Counted from the first letter of the stretch, positions 35,215 through 44,102 are shown. The stretch: 64,000 nucleotides of DNA from Cyanobacteria bacterium TGS_CYA1 (GCA_026129135.1 JAHCIQ010000008.1:62001-126000); one strand, 5' to 3'. Numbers and translations are program-made. Notes: generated by a model not told the origin, from the letters alone.

Positions 35215-35853
35215 TTGAAGCGCAAATCATCATTGTTTTCGACTCTCGCCCTTTCATTCGGGCTCATGGCGGTATTGTCAAGCGCCTTGTCGCCTGCCAT
35301 TTCCGCACCTGCAAAGGCTCCGGAAAAAGAAGCTCATAGCGATGCCAAAAAGAAAGATGATGTCAAAGGTAAAGGCAAGGATGCAGCTAAATCTGAAAAG
35401 TCGGACGACAAAAAAGCTGAGGCCAAAACTCCTGCTGTCGAGCATCCAGTAATTGCTAATGTTGTGGATGTGACTCCATTGCAGCTGGTGGACAAGCCAA
35501 CCGAATATCTTGGCAAAAATGTCAAATTCACAGCTAACTTTTTTGCTTATTGCAACCTGGCTTTGAATTACAAACCAGCCATGCGTCCTCAAAAGGACAA
35601 TATTTCTTTTCTCGTTTTAAGGCCCGACTCCAAAGTGCCTCTTTCTGAGTTGAAGATTGCAATGCCTATGCCCAAAAATGAGAAGGACCCCAAAAGTAAG
35701 CTTCTCAGCTCTTTGCATGATGGCGACAAAATCGAAATTACGGCCAATGTTTTTTCTACTCAGCTGGACGAACCGTGGATTGATGTCCTTGATTTGAAAA
35801 AACTTTCGCCTGATAAGCCAAAAGATGCTGAAGACGACGACGACACACTATAA
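35215..35853 (+). CDS. Exported Lys-rich protein of unknown function
   Basis: A 212-residue protein. From the TTG at 35215 it has a good signal peptide (KRKSSLFSTLALSFGLMAVL, cleavage after ISA) with GGAG 8 bases upstream; the ATG at 35182 would add 11 residues. A Lys/Asp/Glu-rich disordered linker follows, then a compact domain (TPLQLVDKPTEYLGKNVKFT, GDKIEITANVFSTQLDEPWI) that looks like an OB-type beta barrel. It ends in an Asp run (EDDDDTL). The function is unknown. Confidence 0.72.
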   Translation: MKRKSSLFSTLALSFGLMAVLSSALSPAISAPAKAPEKEAHSDAKKKDDVKGKGKDAAKSEKSDDKKAEAKTPAVEHPVIANVVDVTPLQLVDKPTEYLGKNVKFTANFFAYCNLALNYKPAMRPQKDNISFLVLRPDSKVPLSELKIAMPMPKNEKDPKSKLLSSLHDGDKIEITANVFSTQLDEPWIDVLDLKKLSPDKPKDAEDDDDTL

Positions 35854-35889
35854 TATAAACAATTTATAACTTCAAAAGGATGATTCGAA

Positions 35890-36264
35890 ATGGCGGGAGA
35901 TGTTTCTGAGCAAGTAAAACAACTGGTAGCCTCGCTCAATGGCAAACATGGCATTTTAGGCTGTTTGCTCGTTGCCCGCGACGGCTCGGTAGTGTGTTCC
36001 TCTTTACCTCCCGATATCGAAGTTGCCACTATCGGTGCTCTGAGCGCAACCCTCTTCTCCAACAATGATGTGTCTATCCAACGTATGAATCGTGGGGCTC
36101 TGGTGCAAATGACGCTCCTTACAGATCAGGGAATTCTGCATTTCATGGAGACTGGTGGTCATTATTTGGTCGTGCTTACTGCGCGTGGTCAAAGAATCAA
36201 CCTGGAAGGTCTGATTAAATCAGTCGACGAACAAGGCAAAATGCTGTCCCAGATGATGCCTTAA
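35890..36264 (+). CDS. Roadblock/LC7-domain protein
   Basis: A 124-residue single-domain Roadblock/LC7 protein: GILGCLLVARDGSVVCSS, ATIGALSATLFSNND, LLTDQGILHFMETGGHYLVV. In bacteria such proteins (MglB-like) often regulate Ras-like GTPases in polarity or motility. No MglA-type GTPase is adjacent, so the partner would be elsewhere. It lies 36 bases after the exported Lys-rich protein gene. Confidence 0.85.
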   Translation: MAGDVSEQVKQLVASLNGKHGILGCLLVARDGSVVCSSLPPDIEVATIGALSATLFSNNDVSIQRMNRGALVQMTLLTDQGILHFMETGGHYLVVLTARGQRINLEGLIKSVDEQGKMLSQMMP

Positions 36265-36297
36265 ACAGTCGCTTAGTCGCTTGCTTGGTACTCTTTT

Positions 36298-36327
36298 AAA
36301 ACCATATCCGTTAACGGATATGGTTTT
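36298..36327. repeat. Dispersed palindrome, copy 2 (between convergent genes)
   Basis: A perfect 30-bp palindrome (core extended by AAAAC...GTTTT on the two sides) between the convergent roadblock and uppS genes. T-rich ends on both strands make it a good candidate for a bidirectional terminator. Confidence 0.95.
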
Positions 36328-36333
36328 TGAATG

Positions 36334-37074
36334 TTAGCTGCCGTAGCGACGGTGGCGGGTTTTGAACTCTTCTATAGCAAGGTCGAAAAGTTCAGGCGAA
36401 AAATCGGGCCAGAGTGCATCGCATATGTAGATTTCGGTATAGGCAGATTGCCAGAGTAAATAATTTGATAGGCGCATTTCGCCACCAGTTCGAATCAAAA
36501 GTTCGGGGTCGGGAATTTCACTTGTATAAAGGTATTTGCTTACAAGGTCCTCATTGATGTCATCCAGTTCGACCTTGCCAGCAAGTGTGTCCCTGGCGAT
36601 TTTTTTTAGGGCTTCGGTTATTTCCAGGCGAGACCCATAGTTAATTGCTACTTGTAAATTCAGACCTGTATTTGCTCTGGTCGTTTCTTCGGCACGCTGC
36701 ATCTTTTGTCTTAAATCTTCGGGCATCGAATCGAGTTTGCCGATGAAACGCAACCTGACCTTGTATTTGTGCAGTTCGGCTACTTCATCACTCAATACTT
36801 GCACGAACAGTTTGAGCAGGTATGAAACTTCTTCGTCCGCTCGGTGCCAGTTTTCGCTTGAAAATGCGTAAACTGTCAAAAATTCGAGTCCTTGCGCACC
36901 AACGTGTTTGACCAGGCGTTTGAGGCTTTTGACCCCTTCTTGGTGGCCTAATAGTTTGGGAAGCTTTCTTTGCGTAGCCCAGCGCCTGTTGCCGTCCATG
37001 ATTACGGCCACGTGTTTTACAGGCAGGCTTGCTTTATCCATTGTTTGAGTTGTTTGGGGAGCTAGTTCTTTCAT
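36334..37074 (-). CDS. uppS: Isoprenyl transferase (undecaprenyl diphosphate synthase)
   Basis: A 246-residue cis-prenyltransferase. Motifs: HVAVIMDGNRRWATQRKLPK with the catalytic Asp (about residue 26), the ENWHRADEEV segment, INYGSRLEI, DPELLIRTGGEMRLSNYLLW and SAYTEIYICDALWPDF. It makes the C55 lipid carrier for cell-wall precursors. cdsA and dxr, its frequent neighbours, are absent here. Confidence 0.95.
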   Translation of the reverse strand: MKELAPQTTQTMDKASLPVKHVAVIMDGNRRWATQRKLPKLLGHQEGVKSLKRLVKHVGAQGLEFLTVYAFSSENWHRADEEVSYLLKLFVQVLSDEVAELHKYKVRLRFIGKLDSMPEDLRQKMQRAEETTRANTGLNLQVAINYGSRLEITEALKKIARDTLAGKVELDDINEDLVSKYLYTSEIPDPELLIRTGGEMRLSNYLLWQSAYTEIYICDALWPDFSPELFDLAIEEFKTRHRRYGS

Positions 37075-37199
37075 TTTTCTCGAATAGTCAATGATACATT
37101 ATTAGATATACCGTACTGAGTGGCTTACAAGTTTTTGCTCCTGTAAAACTTATAATTGACAGAGTAAGAGTTCAGATCCCTTGTTCTTAGAGCATTGCA

Positions 37200-37703
37200 A
37201 TGATTATTAAAGCGACATATATAACGGATGGCGATATTACCACTTTGAGCATAGATGAATTGCGCGAAAGTGGTGTCAAAGGGCTGATTCTCGATCTGGA
37301 CAGTACGATCATGGTTTCTAAAAGCGGCGAAATAACCCAAGATGTAAGGGCGTGGCTCGACGCTGCCCATAAGGCTTTCGATGGAGCTATCGTCGTTTTG
37401 AGCAATAATAAAAGAGAAGAGTATATGCGCCAAGCGGAAGGCGTTTTAAATATTCGTGTGATTGGTCATGGTAAAAAACCTTTTGCCAAAGGTTTTCTAA
37501 AAGCGCTCGAGACCTTGAATTTAACCGAAGGCGAAGTTGCTGTGGTTGGCGACAGAGCGCTCACTGATATATTGGGTGGCAATATGAATAGATTGAAAAC
37601 GGTACTCGTTTGGCCACTCAAATCGATATCCGAGCCCGGTTGGAAAACATTCGTGCGCAATCTGGAGCGCGCTCTGGTTCGAGCTTCCAAGCCTGGCAAA
37701 TAG
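37200..37703 (+). CDS. YqeG-family HAD-IIIA phosphatase
   Basis: A 167-residue HAD phosphatase of the YqeG family. Motif I is LILDLDSTIMV with the nucleophilic Asp (about residue 31), motif II is VVLSNN, and motif III/IV is VAVVGDRALTDILGGN. In Firmicutes yqeG sits in a conserved cluster with ribosome-assembly and replication genes. Here it stands apart. The substrate is unknown, although plant and cyanobacterial homologues act on phosphatidylglycerol phosphate. Confidence 0.88.
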   Translation: MIIKATYITDGDITTLSIDELRESGVKGLILDLDSTIMVSKSGEITQDVRAWLDAAHKAFDGAIVVLSNNKREEYMRQAEGVLNIRVIGHGKKPFAKGFLKALETLNLTEGEVAVVGDRALTDILGGNMNRLKTVLVWPLKSISEPGWKTFVRNLERALVRASKPGK

Positions 37704-37738
37704 ATGCAATTAATTGCATTTTGAGCTAGAGTAATTGA

Positions 37739-39196
37739 ATGCTTGGTCTGATTCAAACGTATTATTTAACCAAATCCAAAACGAAAACGAAGACCTGCGT
37801 TGTGGTATCAGCGCTGGTGTGTTTATCGCTTCAGGGTAGTCTGGTTAACAGTGTATACGCATGGCCTGCGGTTCTTCCTCAAGTAAAAAACGAGGAGAAA
37901 ACCATTGAACATGCGCTTGAGAAAGCCCCGGAGAAATCCTTGGAGAAATCCTTGGAGAAAAATTTAGACGCACATAAATCGGGTGAGTCACGATTCAGTA
38001 AAGGCATTCAAAAGACTCTGGCAGAAGGGCATTACAGGCTGGGTTTGCGTCTGAAGAAGAAAAAACAGTGGGAAGAAGCGCTCACTCAGTTTTTGGAAGC
38101 GACAAATAAAAATCCCAATCATTTCAAGTCCTTTTTCGAACAGGCTTTGATTTATAGGCAGAAGCAGATTCACGATATGGCTGTGACTTGTCTGCAACAG
38201 GCTTTGACGATTAAGCCCAAATATAAAGATGCAAGAGTGCTTCTTGCGACCTTGCAACTTGAAAAAGGAAACGTGGGCAGTGCATTCGAACAGCTGAAAG
38301 AGTCGCTTGGTATGACGCTCGATGAGAAAAGCAAAGACGATTCGGGCAAAGATTCCGACACTATTTTGCAGACTATTCACACTTTTATCGAAACAAGTCA
38401 GATGGTAGCATCAGTGGTGGCTCCAGTCATGGCACCACCCTCACCCCAAACCGCTTTTGTTGCTGATACCAAGACTACTCCCGCTGTTGTTCCAGCCGAG
38501 AAACAGTCACTGGTATTTGCACCTGAATTACATTTAGATGCAAAACCTGAATCAAAACCTGAATCAAAATCAGATCCTGTAATTGATCACAAAACGCTGC
38601 CTGTGCTTCTGGCTCAGCAAGCGGTTCTTATCAATGCCAATTCGATTGGTAAGAACGATAAAAATTCAGTGCGCAAGTCCAGTTCAAGCAAGCAAGCAAA
38701 GAGTATTGCAGCCAAACCCGATGAAGATGAATGGACGCGCAAACTTCGTTTCCTGGCTAAGAATGGCACGGGTACTCTAAAAGCTGGCGAAGCCTTTTTC
38801 TTCACCGAAGACACTGGAGAAGCAATCCTCATTCTTGCCGATGGAAAGCGGATAGCAAGAACTGTCGATACGCCAAAAGACCGCGAAACTGTGGTTCAAA
38901 TGCGACGCCCCGATATTCTTGTCCCTGATGATTTACTCTATAACCTTTCCTTGCTTGGCAAAGTGGTGGCAGAAAAGGTCACATCGCCGCTTGATGCGCC
39001 GGGTTCGATGGGCGATAAAACAAGTGATTCGATCAGCGGTTATGCTAGTCAAGCGACAAGACAGGCAAGTGAATCTTCTATCCAAGAAAAATCTCCGCCA
39101 TCCTTCAAACTGGAATCAGGTCGGCAAGACAATGCTGGTGAGTCGCTCGAACCGCGCCGGATGGTCCACTGGCTCAAAGACGTTTTTCACATGTAA
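37739..39196 (+). CDS. Exported TPR protein with novel C-terminal region
   Basis: A 485-residue protein. It has a signal or anchor segment (KTCVVVSALVCLSLQGSLVN, about residues 20-40), a short EKSLEKSLEKN repeat, then two or three TPR units (HYRLGLRLKKKKQWEEALTQ, NPNHFKSFFEQALIYRQKQI, QALTIKPKYKDARVLLATLQ). A Pro/Lys/Ser-rich linker leads to a C-terminal domain (WTRKLRFLAKNGTGTLKAGE, EAILILADGKRIARTVDTPK) that I do not recognise. It is probably periplasmic. Confidence 0.78.
   Translation: MLGLIQTYYLTKSKTKTKTCVVVSALVCLSLQGSLVNSVYAWPAVLPQVKNEEKTIEHALEKAPEKSLEKSLEKNLDAHKSGESRFSKGIQKTLAEGHYRLGLRLKKKKQWEEALTQFLEATNKNPNHFKSFFEQALIYRQKQIHDMAVTCLQQALTIKPKYKDARVLLATLQLEKGNVGSAFEQLKESLGMTLDEKSKDDSGKDSDTILQTIHTFIETSQMVASVVAPVMAPPSPQTAFVADTKTTPAVVPAEKQSLVFAPELHLDAKPESKPESKSDPVIDHKTLPVLLAQQAVLINANSIGKNDKNSVRKSSSSKQAKSIAAKPDEDEWTRKLRFLAKNGTGTLKAGEAFFFTEDTGEAILILADGKRIARTVDTPKDRETVVQMRRPDILVPDDLLYNLSLLGKVVAEKVTSPLDAPGSMGDKTSDSISGYASQATRQASESSIQEKSPPSFKLESGRQDNAGESLEPRRMVHWLKDVFHM
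37930..37961. repeat. 12-bp tandem repeat coding EKSL
   Basis: Two full copies and a partial third of GGAGAAATCCTT, coding for Glu-Lys-Ser-Leu units near the N-terminus of the TPR protein. It looks like a slippage-generated coding repeat. Confidence 0.8.
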
Positions 39197-39227
39197 TTGA
39201 TTTGGGCAAATTGTCGCAAGGATTCGC

Positions 39228-39971
39228 TCATGGTTCAATTGAATCTTTTGGCAGATTGTCCAGAATCCATCTGTTGAAAGAATGAGTGTAATAGTCCATG
39301 AAATTATGACCGCCCAGATCGAAAATGGTCAAAGTGGAATTGCGAATATTTTTCTGCACTTTTTTCATGTACATATACGGAGCGACAGGATCGAAGCGGC
39401 CTGCGCTCAAATGCGCTGGACAGTCGATTTCGAAAATTTCACTGGTCAAGTCGATCGACTCGAAATTATTGACGATTTCGTGCAGACTGTTGTAATGCGT
39501 GTTCAATAGCGCTTTTCCTCTGAATGGAAGGGCGTCGTGCAAATGACCGCCTCTTAAAAGTTCGTAGGGTTTGGCTAAGAACCAGCGGAAACTATGTGCC
39601 ACCGCCGGTAGTACTCGTCCCGGCAGGGCTGCCAGAAAAATCGTTTTAGTATAGTGAGGATGACTCTGGGCGATTTTGAGCGAAATAATCGCTCCCAGCG
39701 AATGTCCAACGAAAATTGCCGGCATCGGTATTTCTGACGCTTCGAGCGTTTCGATAACGTCAAGTATATGCGTGTTTATATCGGCTTTTTCGCCTGGTTC
39801 GAATGTTTCTCCGTGTCCTCGCAAATCTATAGTGAGGCATGGATGCCCGTGATCGTTAAGCAAGCGTGTTTGAGCTTCCCACATTTCGCCGTGCGAACCT
39901 GTGCCGTGAATGAGGATGACGGGCGCTTTTTTAGTTTTTTCCGAACTTTTGAGTTTGTACGATAGTTTCAC
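39228..39971 (-). CDS. Alpha/beta hydrolase
   Basis: A 247-residue alpha/beta hydrolase. The oxyanion loop is VILIHGTGSHGEMW (about residue 20), the nucleophile elbow is AIFVGHSLGAIISL (Ser about 92), the acid is in SAGRFDPVAPYM and the histidine in DLGGHNFMDY. The catalytic triad is therefore complete. The substrate is unknown. Its start overlaps the stop of the proline dehydrogenase gene by ATGA. Confidence 0.9.
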   Translation of the reverse strand: MKLSYKLKSSEKTKKAPVILIHGTGSHGEMWEAQTRLLNDHGHPCLTIDLRGHGETFEPGEKADINTHILDVIETLEASEIPMPAIFVGHSLGAIISLKIAQSHPHYTKTIFLAALPGRVLPAVAHSFRWFLAKPYELLRGGHLHDALPFRGKALLNTHYNSLHEIVNNFESIDLTSEIFEIDCPAHLSAGRFDPVAPYMYMKKVQKNIRNSTLTIFDLGGHNFMDYYTHSFNRWILDNLPKDSIEP

Positions 39972-41008
39972 TGAAGCTTGAAAAGGTTTTTAATTCCATA
40001 ACCAATCATGTTTGGATTCTCTTTTAAGCGGCGACGGCAGTAAGCTCCAGCCACTTTGCCCGGTCCAAAAGGCAGATATTTGCGCACCAGAATCGAATCG
40101 GGTTTGCAAAAGCTTCCGTCTGAAAGTGACTTTTGCAATTGCTCGCGGGGGACACCGTGCAGGAATTGAGTTTCGAATCGATCTGGTGATATCAATCCTG
40201 GTTCTATCACATTTCTGATTAAGGCGCTCACGCAGCCTTCGTCGTGAGTAGCGAATTCCACATAAACGCCTTTTGAAAGCAGAATTCCTGCGTATTTGAC
40301 CATCAATCCTTTCATCACATTTTTGTCTGTGTGAGCGATTGATTCGGGTTCGTTGTAGATGCCTATCACCAGTCGCACACGTTTGCCTTTCAATTCGGCG
40401 TCGAAACGATTCAAGTCTTTTTCGGTGCGGAACAGTCTGGTTTGCAAAACGGTGCCGAGGTTGGAATAACCTTTTTTGAGCAGGTCGAAATAAGTATTCA
40501 GTTGAAAATCTGTCCAGCGATAATCTTCTGCTTCGAGCGTAACGTTGATGTTAAGCCCTTTTGCGTGAGCTGTAATTTTTTCGATGCGAGCAAAAGCACG
40601 TGCAAGAGCCGGTTCACATCCTTCAATTCCTGGTGCGATCGTGCTGAACATAGAAGGCTTGAGCGATATAGTTAATTGTTTTCTTTGCTCAAAATCTGGC
40701 ACTGGCAGCGGGTTTGCTGCGATCTGATTGGCTAGCTCGATATAGTTTTGAACTGATGCATCGCAGTCTGCATCGCTCGTCATGTCTTCGCCTAGAATGT
40801 CTAGTGTCGATGTATAGCCGTATTTGTTCCACAGTTGATGGGCGATTGCAATTGCTTCTTTGGGACGTTCGCCTGCAATATAAGGAGACGCCATGAATAA
40901 AACGAGGTCTACTGGAATTTTGTCGATCATATTCATGCTATTGGCTTTGGGCTTTTCTGGCTGATTGGAAAATCTATGTTTTCTTTTTACTGGAGCTTCG
41001 ACAGGCAT
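39968..41008 (-). CDS. Proline dehydrogenase (monofunctional, FAD)
   Basis: A 346-residue beta/alpha-barrel FAD enzyme oxidising proline to pyrroline-5-carboxylate. PRODH motifs are present: QLTISLKPSMFS, INVTLEAEDYRWTD, VLQTRLFRTEKDLNRF, YVEFATHDEG, QFLHGVPREQL, and the substrate-binding end YLPFGPGKVAGAYCRRRLKE. ATG at 41008 is preferred to the GTG at 41017 because a GAGG site lies 7 bases before it. It is a standalone domain, not fused to P5C dehydrogenase. The downstream hydrolase is coupled by overlap. Confidence 0.9.
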   Translation of the reverse strand: MPVEAPVKRKHRFSNQPEKPKANSMNMIDKIPVDLVLFMASPYIAGERPKEAIAIAHQLWNKYGYTSTLDILGEDMTSDADCDASVQNYIELANQIAANPLPVPDFEQRKQLTISLKPSMFSTIAPGIEGCEPALARAFARIEKITAHAKGLNINVTLEAEDYRWTDFQLNTYFDLLKKGYSNLGTVLQTRLFRTEKDLNRFDAELKGKRVRLVIGIYNEPESIAHTDKNVMKGLMVKYAGILLSKGVYVEFATHDEGCVSALIRNVIEPGLISPDRFETQFLHGVPREQLQKSLSDGSFCKPDSILVRKYLPFGPGKVAGAYCRRRLKENPNMIGYGIKNLFKLQ

Positions 41009-41042
41009 TTGATGCACCTCGAGGTTAGTGCAGTAGATTTAG

Positions 41043-42254
41043 TTATTTGCTCTGGATGTCCGAAATTGGTCCCAGGAACCTTAATATCTTAGCCTTTTGT
41101 GTATCCTTGCGCAAAGTAGTAAATATATTGCCTGTGCTTTTGGTTAGAATCAGTAAATTTAAATTGGCGCCGCCGCCAGAAGCTGCTTGAGCCCCACCCA
41201 GGCTGCCATACAGCAGGTGAGCCGCCTGAAGCCCCCGACCAATCGATTGTTCAATTTTTAAGCGGCCCGATCTTAGATAACGTACCGAATGTGTGGTTGT
41301 GCTTAGCGATTCGCGTCCCAGCTTGCCTGACATCGCCTTAGCCATGCTTAAGAACTCGCTTTCATTTTTGAGTGCATCGTTTGGAAGCTTAACTATAATT
41401 ATTTCAACTATGTCAGATTGACCGGGAGCCCCAGCATAAAGCGAGAAGTCGCCGTCGCTTGGCTGATAGTGCGCCCAGGTCCAGTTGATGTCGTTGGTAT
41501 CTGTTTCGATAGGAAGTCCGAATTTTTTCTCGAAATGAAAAAAGTCGTCGCCAACACCTGGATGACTTGCGCCATTCAATGTTCCCATTTGAGAAAGAGT
41601 GGCGGTCGAACTCATATATTTCGGTTTCTTCTCTCCCAGAACTCCTGTGGTAGCGGCAAGAGGCGTGCGCGAAACAGCAGGTGTGGAGCGTTTCTTCTTC
41701 GGTCTTAAATCTGGTTGTTTGCCGAATAAATTCGATGCTTCATCTGTACTCATTGTCACTTGATCAAGTCGCGCGACCAGTAGAGTTTGACTTGATTCGG
41801 CACCTTCTTCTCCCAGTCGAGCCATGACTTTGCATTCCATTTTTGGCCACTGCGCTCTGTCAATCGGCAGCTCGATTGAGTTGGGACCTTGTAGAAAAAC
41901 TTCTATTTTATCTCCTGGTTCGAGCTTGATTCTTTTTTCAGTGTTAGAAATATTGACGTAGCCGTTGGCAAGATTGCGAAACTGGGCTTGGAAGCGTAAT
42001 CTCGCTCCTGAAAGATCTTGATTGCTTACGTTTTCGAATTGGACGAGAATTGCTGGGTGATAACCTGTGGCGTCATGAAACCACCAGGTGATGTATCTTA
42101 CCGCCTCTAATTTACCTGCAGGAGGTTGCTCCGAATATTGCCCGGAGGCGTCGTATTGCGCATGAGCAGGACTTGCCATAATTGCTGAATTCAACAATGA
42201 AAGCGAAATAAACGCCTGCACCAAAATAAAAAACTTGAACTGGGCTTTCTTCAT
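41043..42254 (-). CDS. Exported protein of unknown function
   Basis: A 403-residue protein with a signal peptide (MKKAQFKFFILVQAFISLSL, cleavage after AHA). The N-terminal region (about 45-170) looks like a beta-sandwich of FxLYD/DUF-like type (AILVQFENVSNQDLSGARLR, LEPGDKIEVFLQGPNSIELP). A linker with KPKKKRSTPAVSR follows, then a C-terminal region (GAGAPGQSDIVEIIIV-like and LLILTKSTGNIFTTLRKDTQ). The start at 42254 overlaps the ogt stop by ATGA. A longer ORF to 42395 would lie inside ogt and is not used. Confidence 0.78.
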   Translation of the reverse strand: MKKAQFKFFILVQAFISLSLLNSAIMASPAHAQYDASGQYSEQPPAGKLEAVRYITWWFHDATGYHPAILVQFENVSNQDLSGARLRFQAQFRNLANGYVNISNTEKRIKLEPGDKIEVFLQGPNSIELPIDRAQWPKMECKVMARLGEEGAESSQTLLVARLDQVTMSTDEASNLFGKQPDLRPKKKRSTPAVSRTPLAATTGVLGEKKPKYMSSTATLSQMGTLNGASHPGVGDDFFHFEKKFGLPIETDTNDINWTWAHYQPSDGDFSLYAGAPGQSDIVEIIIVKLPNDALKNESEFLSMAKAMSGKLGRESLSTTTHSVRYLRSGRLKIEQSIGRGLQAAHLLYGSLGGAQAASGGGANLNLLILTKSTGNIFTTLRKDTQKAKILRFLGPISDIQSK

Positions 42255-42784
42255 TTTTTTCCTTTGCTTAAGGACTTGTATCTTCTTTCTGGATGTGGAT
42301 TTAACTCCATTTTTAGAAGTTCTTCTTTTGATTTTGTTCCAGACAAAGCAGAATAACCACCAGATGATCCATCTGATTTTATGACGCGGTGACAAGGTAT
42401 CAAAAGTGGAAAGGGATTTTTCGCCATTGCCCTTCCAACTGCTCTAGCCGCACCTGGAGCCCCAGCCTGTGCTGCCAGATGAGCGTACGAAATTCTTTCG
42501 CCTGGCTTGGTTTTTCTCAGGCTTTCGTATACATTGCGACGAAATAAAGTGATGTCGCTGTAGTCCAAATTTATTTTGCTCGTGTGATTTAGAGCCTGCG
42601 CGTCGCCATCGAAATAGCTTACTATGCAGCGCTTGAGCTCACCAACCCACTCCGGCTCATCGGAGCATATCCGATAACGGATATGGTTCTGAGAGGTGTT
42701 AGGCAAAAGGATCGCTCTTAGACCTAGTTTGGTCCAAACTATCTGACAGTTGCCTTTTTTTGTTTGAAAATTGCTTGCGTACAT
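42251..42784 (-). CDS. ogt: Methylated-DNA--protein-cysteine methyltransferase
   Basis: A 177-residue alkyltransferase that removes alkyl groups from O6-alkylguanine. The DNA-binding and active-site part is intact: FRRNVYESLRKTKPGERISY, GAPGAARAVGRAMAKNP, PLLIPCHRVIKSDGSSGGYS with the acceptor Cys (about residue 131). The N-terminal domain contains copy 9 of the dispersed palindrome, read as NHIRYRICS (about residues 33-41), in the variable loop before the helix EWVGELKRCIVSYF. The insertion seems tolerated because that loop is variable. It is coupled to the exported protein gene downstream. Confidence 0.93.
   Translation of the reverse strand: MYASNFQTKKGNCQIVWTKLGLRAILLPNTSQNHIRYRICSDEPEWVGELKRCIVSYFDGDAQALNHTSKINLDYSDITLFRRNVYESLRKTKPGERISYAHLAAQAGAPGAARAVGRAMAKNPFPLLIPCHRVIKSDGSSGGYSALSGTKSKEELLKMELNPHPERRYKSLSKGKK
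42666..42685. repeat. Dispersed palindrome, copy 9 (inside ogt)
   Basis: CATATCCGATAACGGATATG: the core with a single change at its centre (plus-strand T to A), which breaks one central pair. On the ogt strand the core would be read CAT-ATC-CGT-TAA, a stop; here the last codon is TAT, so the frame stays open. Confidence 0.9.
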
Positions 42785-42815
42785 ATATAAGTAACTTTAT
42801 CCGAAATCCGAAACG

Positions 42816-44102
42816 TTAGTTCCATCCTTCTTTATTGCTAAATGTCTTATTGCTATGACGAGGGGCGTAATTATATCTGGTGCCGTTTTTTTGCAAATAT
42901 GCTTTCTCTGCGATGGAAACTAGAGCTTTAAATCCAAGGTCTTTAGGCATATTTTCCGGATTGGCTATTATTTCCTCGAAAGCCTCTTTTCCGTTTGCGA
43001 TTGCGCAACATCTGGCATTTAGAAACCAGCTCTTAGAAAAGTATTGATCCTTGCCTCGATACGATTCTCGCCCAATATTTCGCGCGTACTTCTCTTCGTC
43101 TAGAGCAAACAGTTTCGTACATAAAGCCTCATCAAATGCGAAAATCTCGCGATTTTCCATTTTGGCAAGTGCGTTGATGCAGGGTTCTATGACTCGTAAA
43201 TCATCACCTTCGTGGTCCCAATCCAGTTTGTCTATTAGTTTCCAGAACTGATCGTCAGGCATACTAGACACTTTTTCGTTTTGTTCTTCAATTTCAGACT
43301 CCGGCAATTCCGCCATCAAATTGCTCAGGTCTAAATCCAGTTCGTCGATTTCCATATATTCAGGGCGTAATTTAGCCGGTCGGAGCCATTTCACTCGACA
43401 GCGTGGAATGATTTCTCTGAATTCACCTACACCTTTGGCTGTAACTTTGGTGTTGAACATATAGAGACGAAGCAGTGATTTCAACGGGGCAAGAGTTTCA
43501 AATGCCTGGTCTGTCACTTTCGTGGACGCAAGTCCGAGTAATTTCAACTGAATCAGATCGCGCAGATGCTCAAGACCCTCATCATCAACGAGGGTTCCGT
43601 TGAGCCAGAGTTCTTTCAATCCTGTGAGTTTTTTCAAGCCCTCAAGACCGGAGTTAGTGATTGCGGTGTTGGTCAGTCCTAGAGTATGAAGATTGGGCAA
43701 ATTGGAAATTATTTCGATGCCTTGATTGGAAATGGCTGTATAAGCTAATTCCAGAACTGCTAGACCCTCCAGATGTTTGATTGGCATCAGGTCCGGGTCG
43801 CTAATGCCAGTCCTGCTCAAGTCGAGCGTATGGATCGCGTTTGCTTCCAGATCGCTCAAGAATGTGAGATTAGCGACTTGAGCTGATCCTGGTTTCAGTT
43901 TTACCTTCGTGTCAGGACCTACTGAAATATCACCGCGTGCTTCGTCTACCCACTGCCAGGAAATTGGTTGATTCTCTGGTCTAGTTATCAGTCCAAGCGG
44001 CTGCTCGAGAAGTTCAAAAGACTCTGGCATTTCTTTGGGAGCGACGTATACGCTGCCCAGAGAAACACGTTTTGGGAATGTTAAAGTCTTACCTTTAGTC
44101 AT
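42816..44102 (-). CDS. Leucine-rich-repeat protein with C-terminal DUF4240
   Basis: A 428-residue protein with no signal peptide. Residues about 90-240 hold six or so 24-residue LRR units (LDLSRTGISDPDLMPIKHLE, LPNLHTLGLTNTAITNSGLE, LIQLKLLGLASTKVTDQAFE). The C-terminal part (about 285-405) matches DUF4240 (MPDDQFWKLIDKLDWDHEGD, NREIFAFDEALCTKLFALDE, KEAFEEIIANPENMPKDLGF). The fusion suggests a recognition module joined to a domain often found in contact-dependent or immunity-like loci. The actual role is unknown. Confidence 0.82.
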   Translation of the reverse strand: MTKGKTLTFPKRVSLGSVYVAPKEMPESFELLEQPLGLITRPENQPISWQWVDEARGDISVGPDTKVKLKPGSAQVANLTFLSDLEANAIHTLDLSRTGISDPDLMPIKHLEGLAVLELAYTAISNQGIEIISNLPNLHTLGLTNTAITNSGLEGLKKLTGLKELWLNGTLVDDEGLEHLRDLIQLKLLGLASTKVTDQAFETLAPLKSLLRLYMFNTKVTAKGVGEFREIIPRCRVKWLRPAKLRPEYMEIDELDLDLSNLMAELPESEIEEQNEKVSSMPDDQFWKLIDKLDWDHEGDDLRVIEPCINALAKMENREIFAFDEALCTKLFALDEEKYARNIGRESYRGKDQYFSKSWFLNARCCAIANGKEAFEEIIANPENMPKDLGFKALVSIAEKAYLQKNGTRYNYAPRHSNKTFSNKEGWN

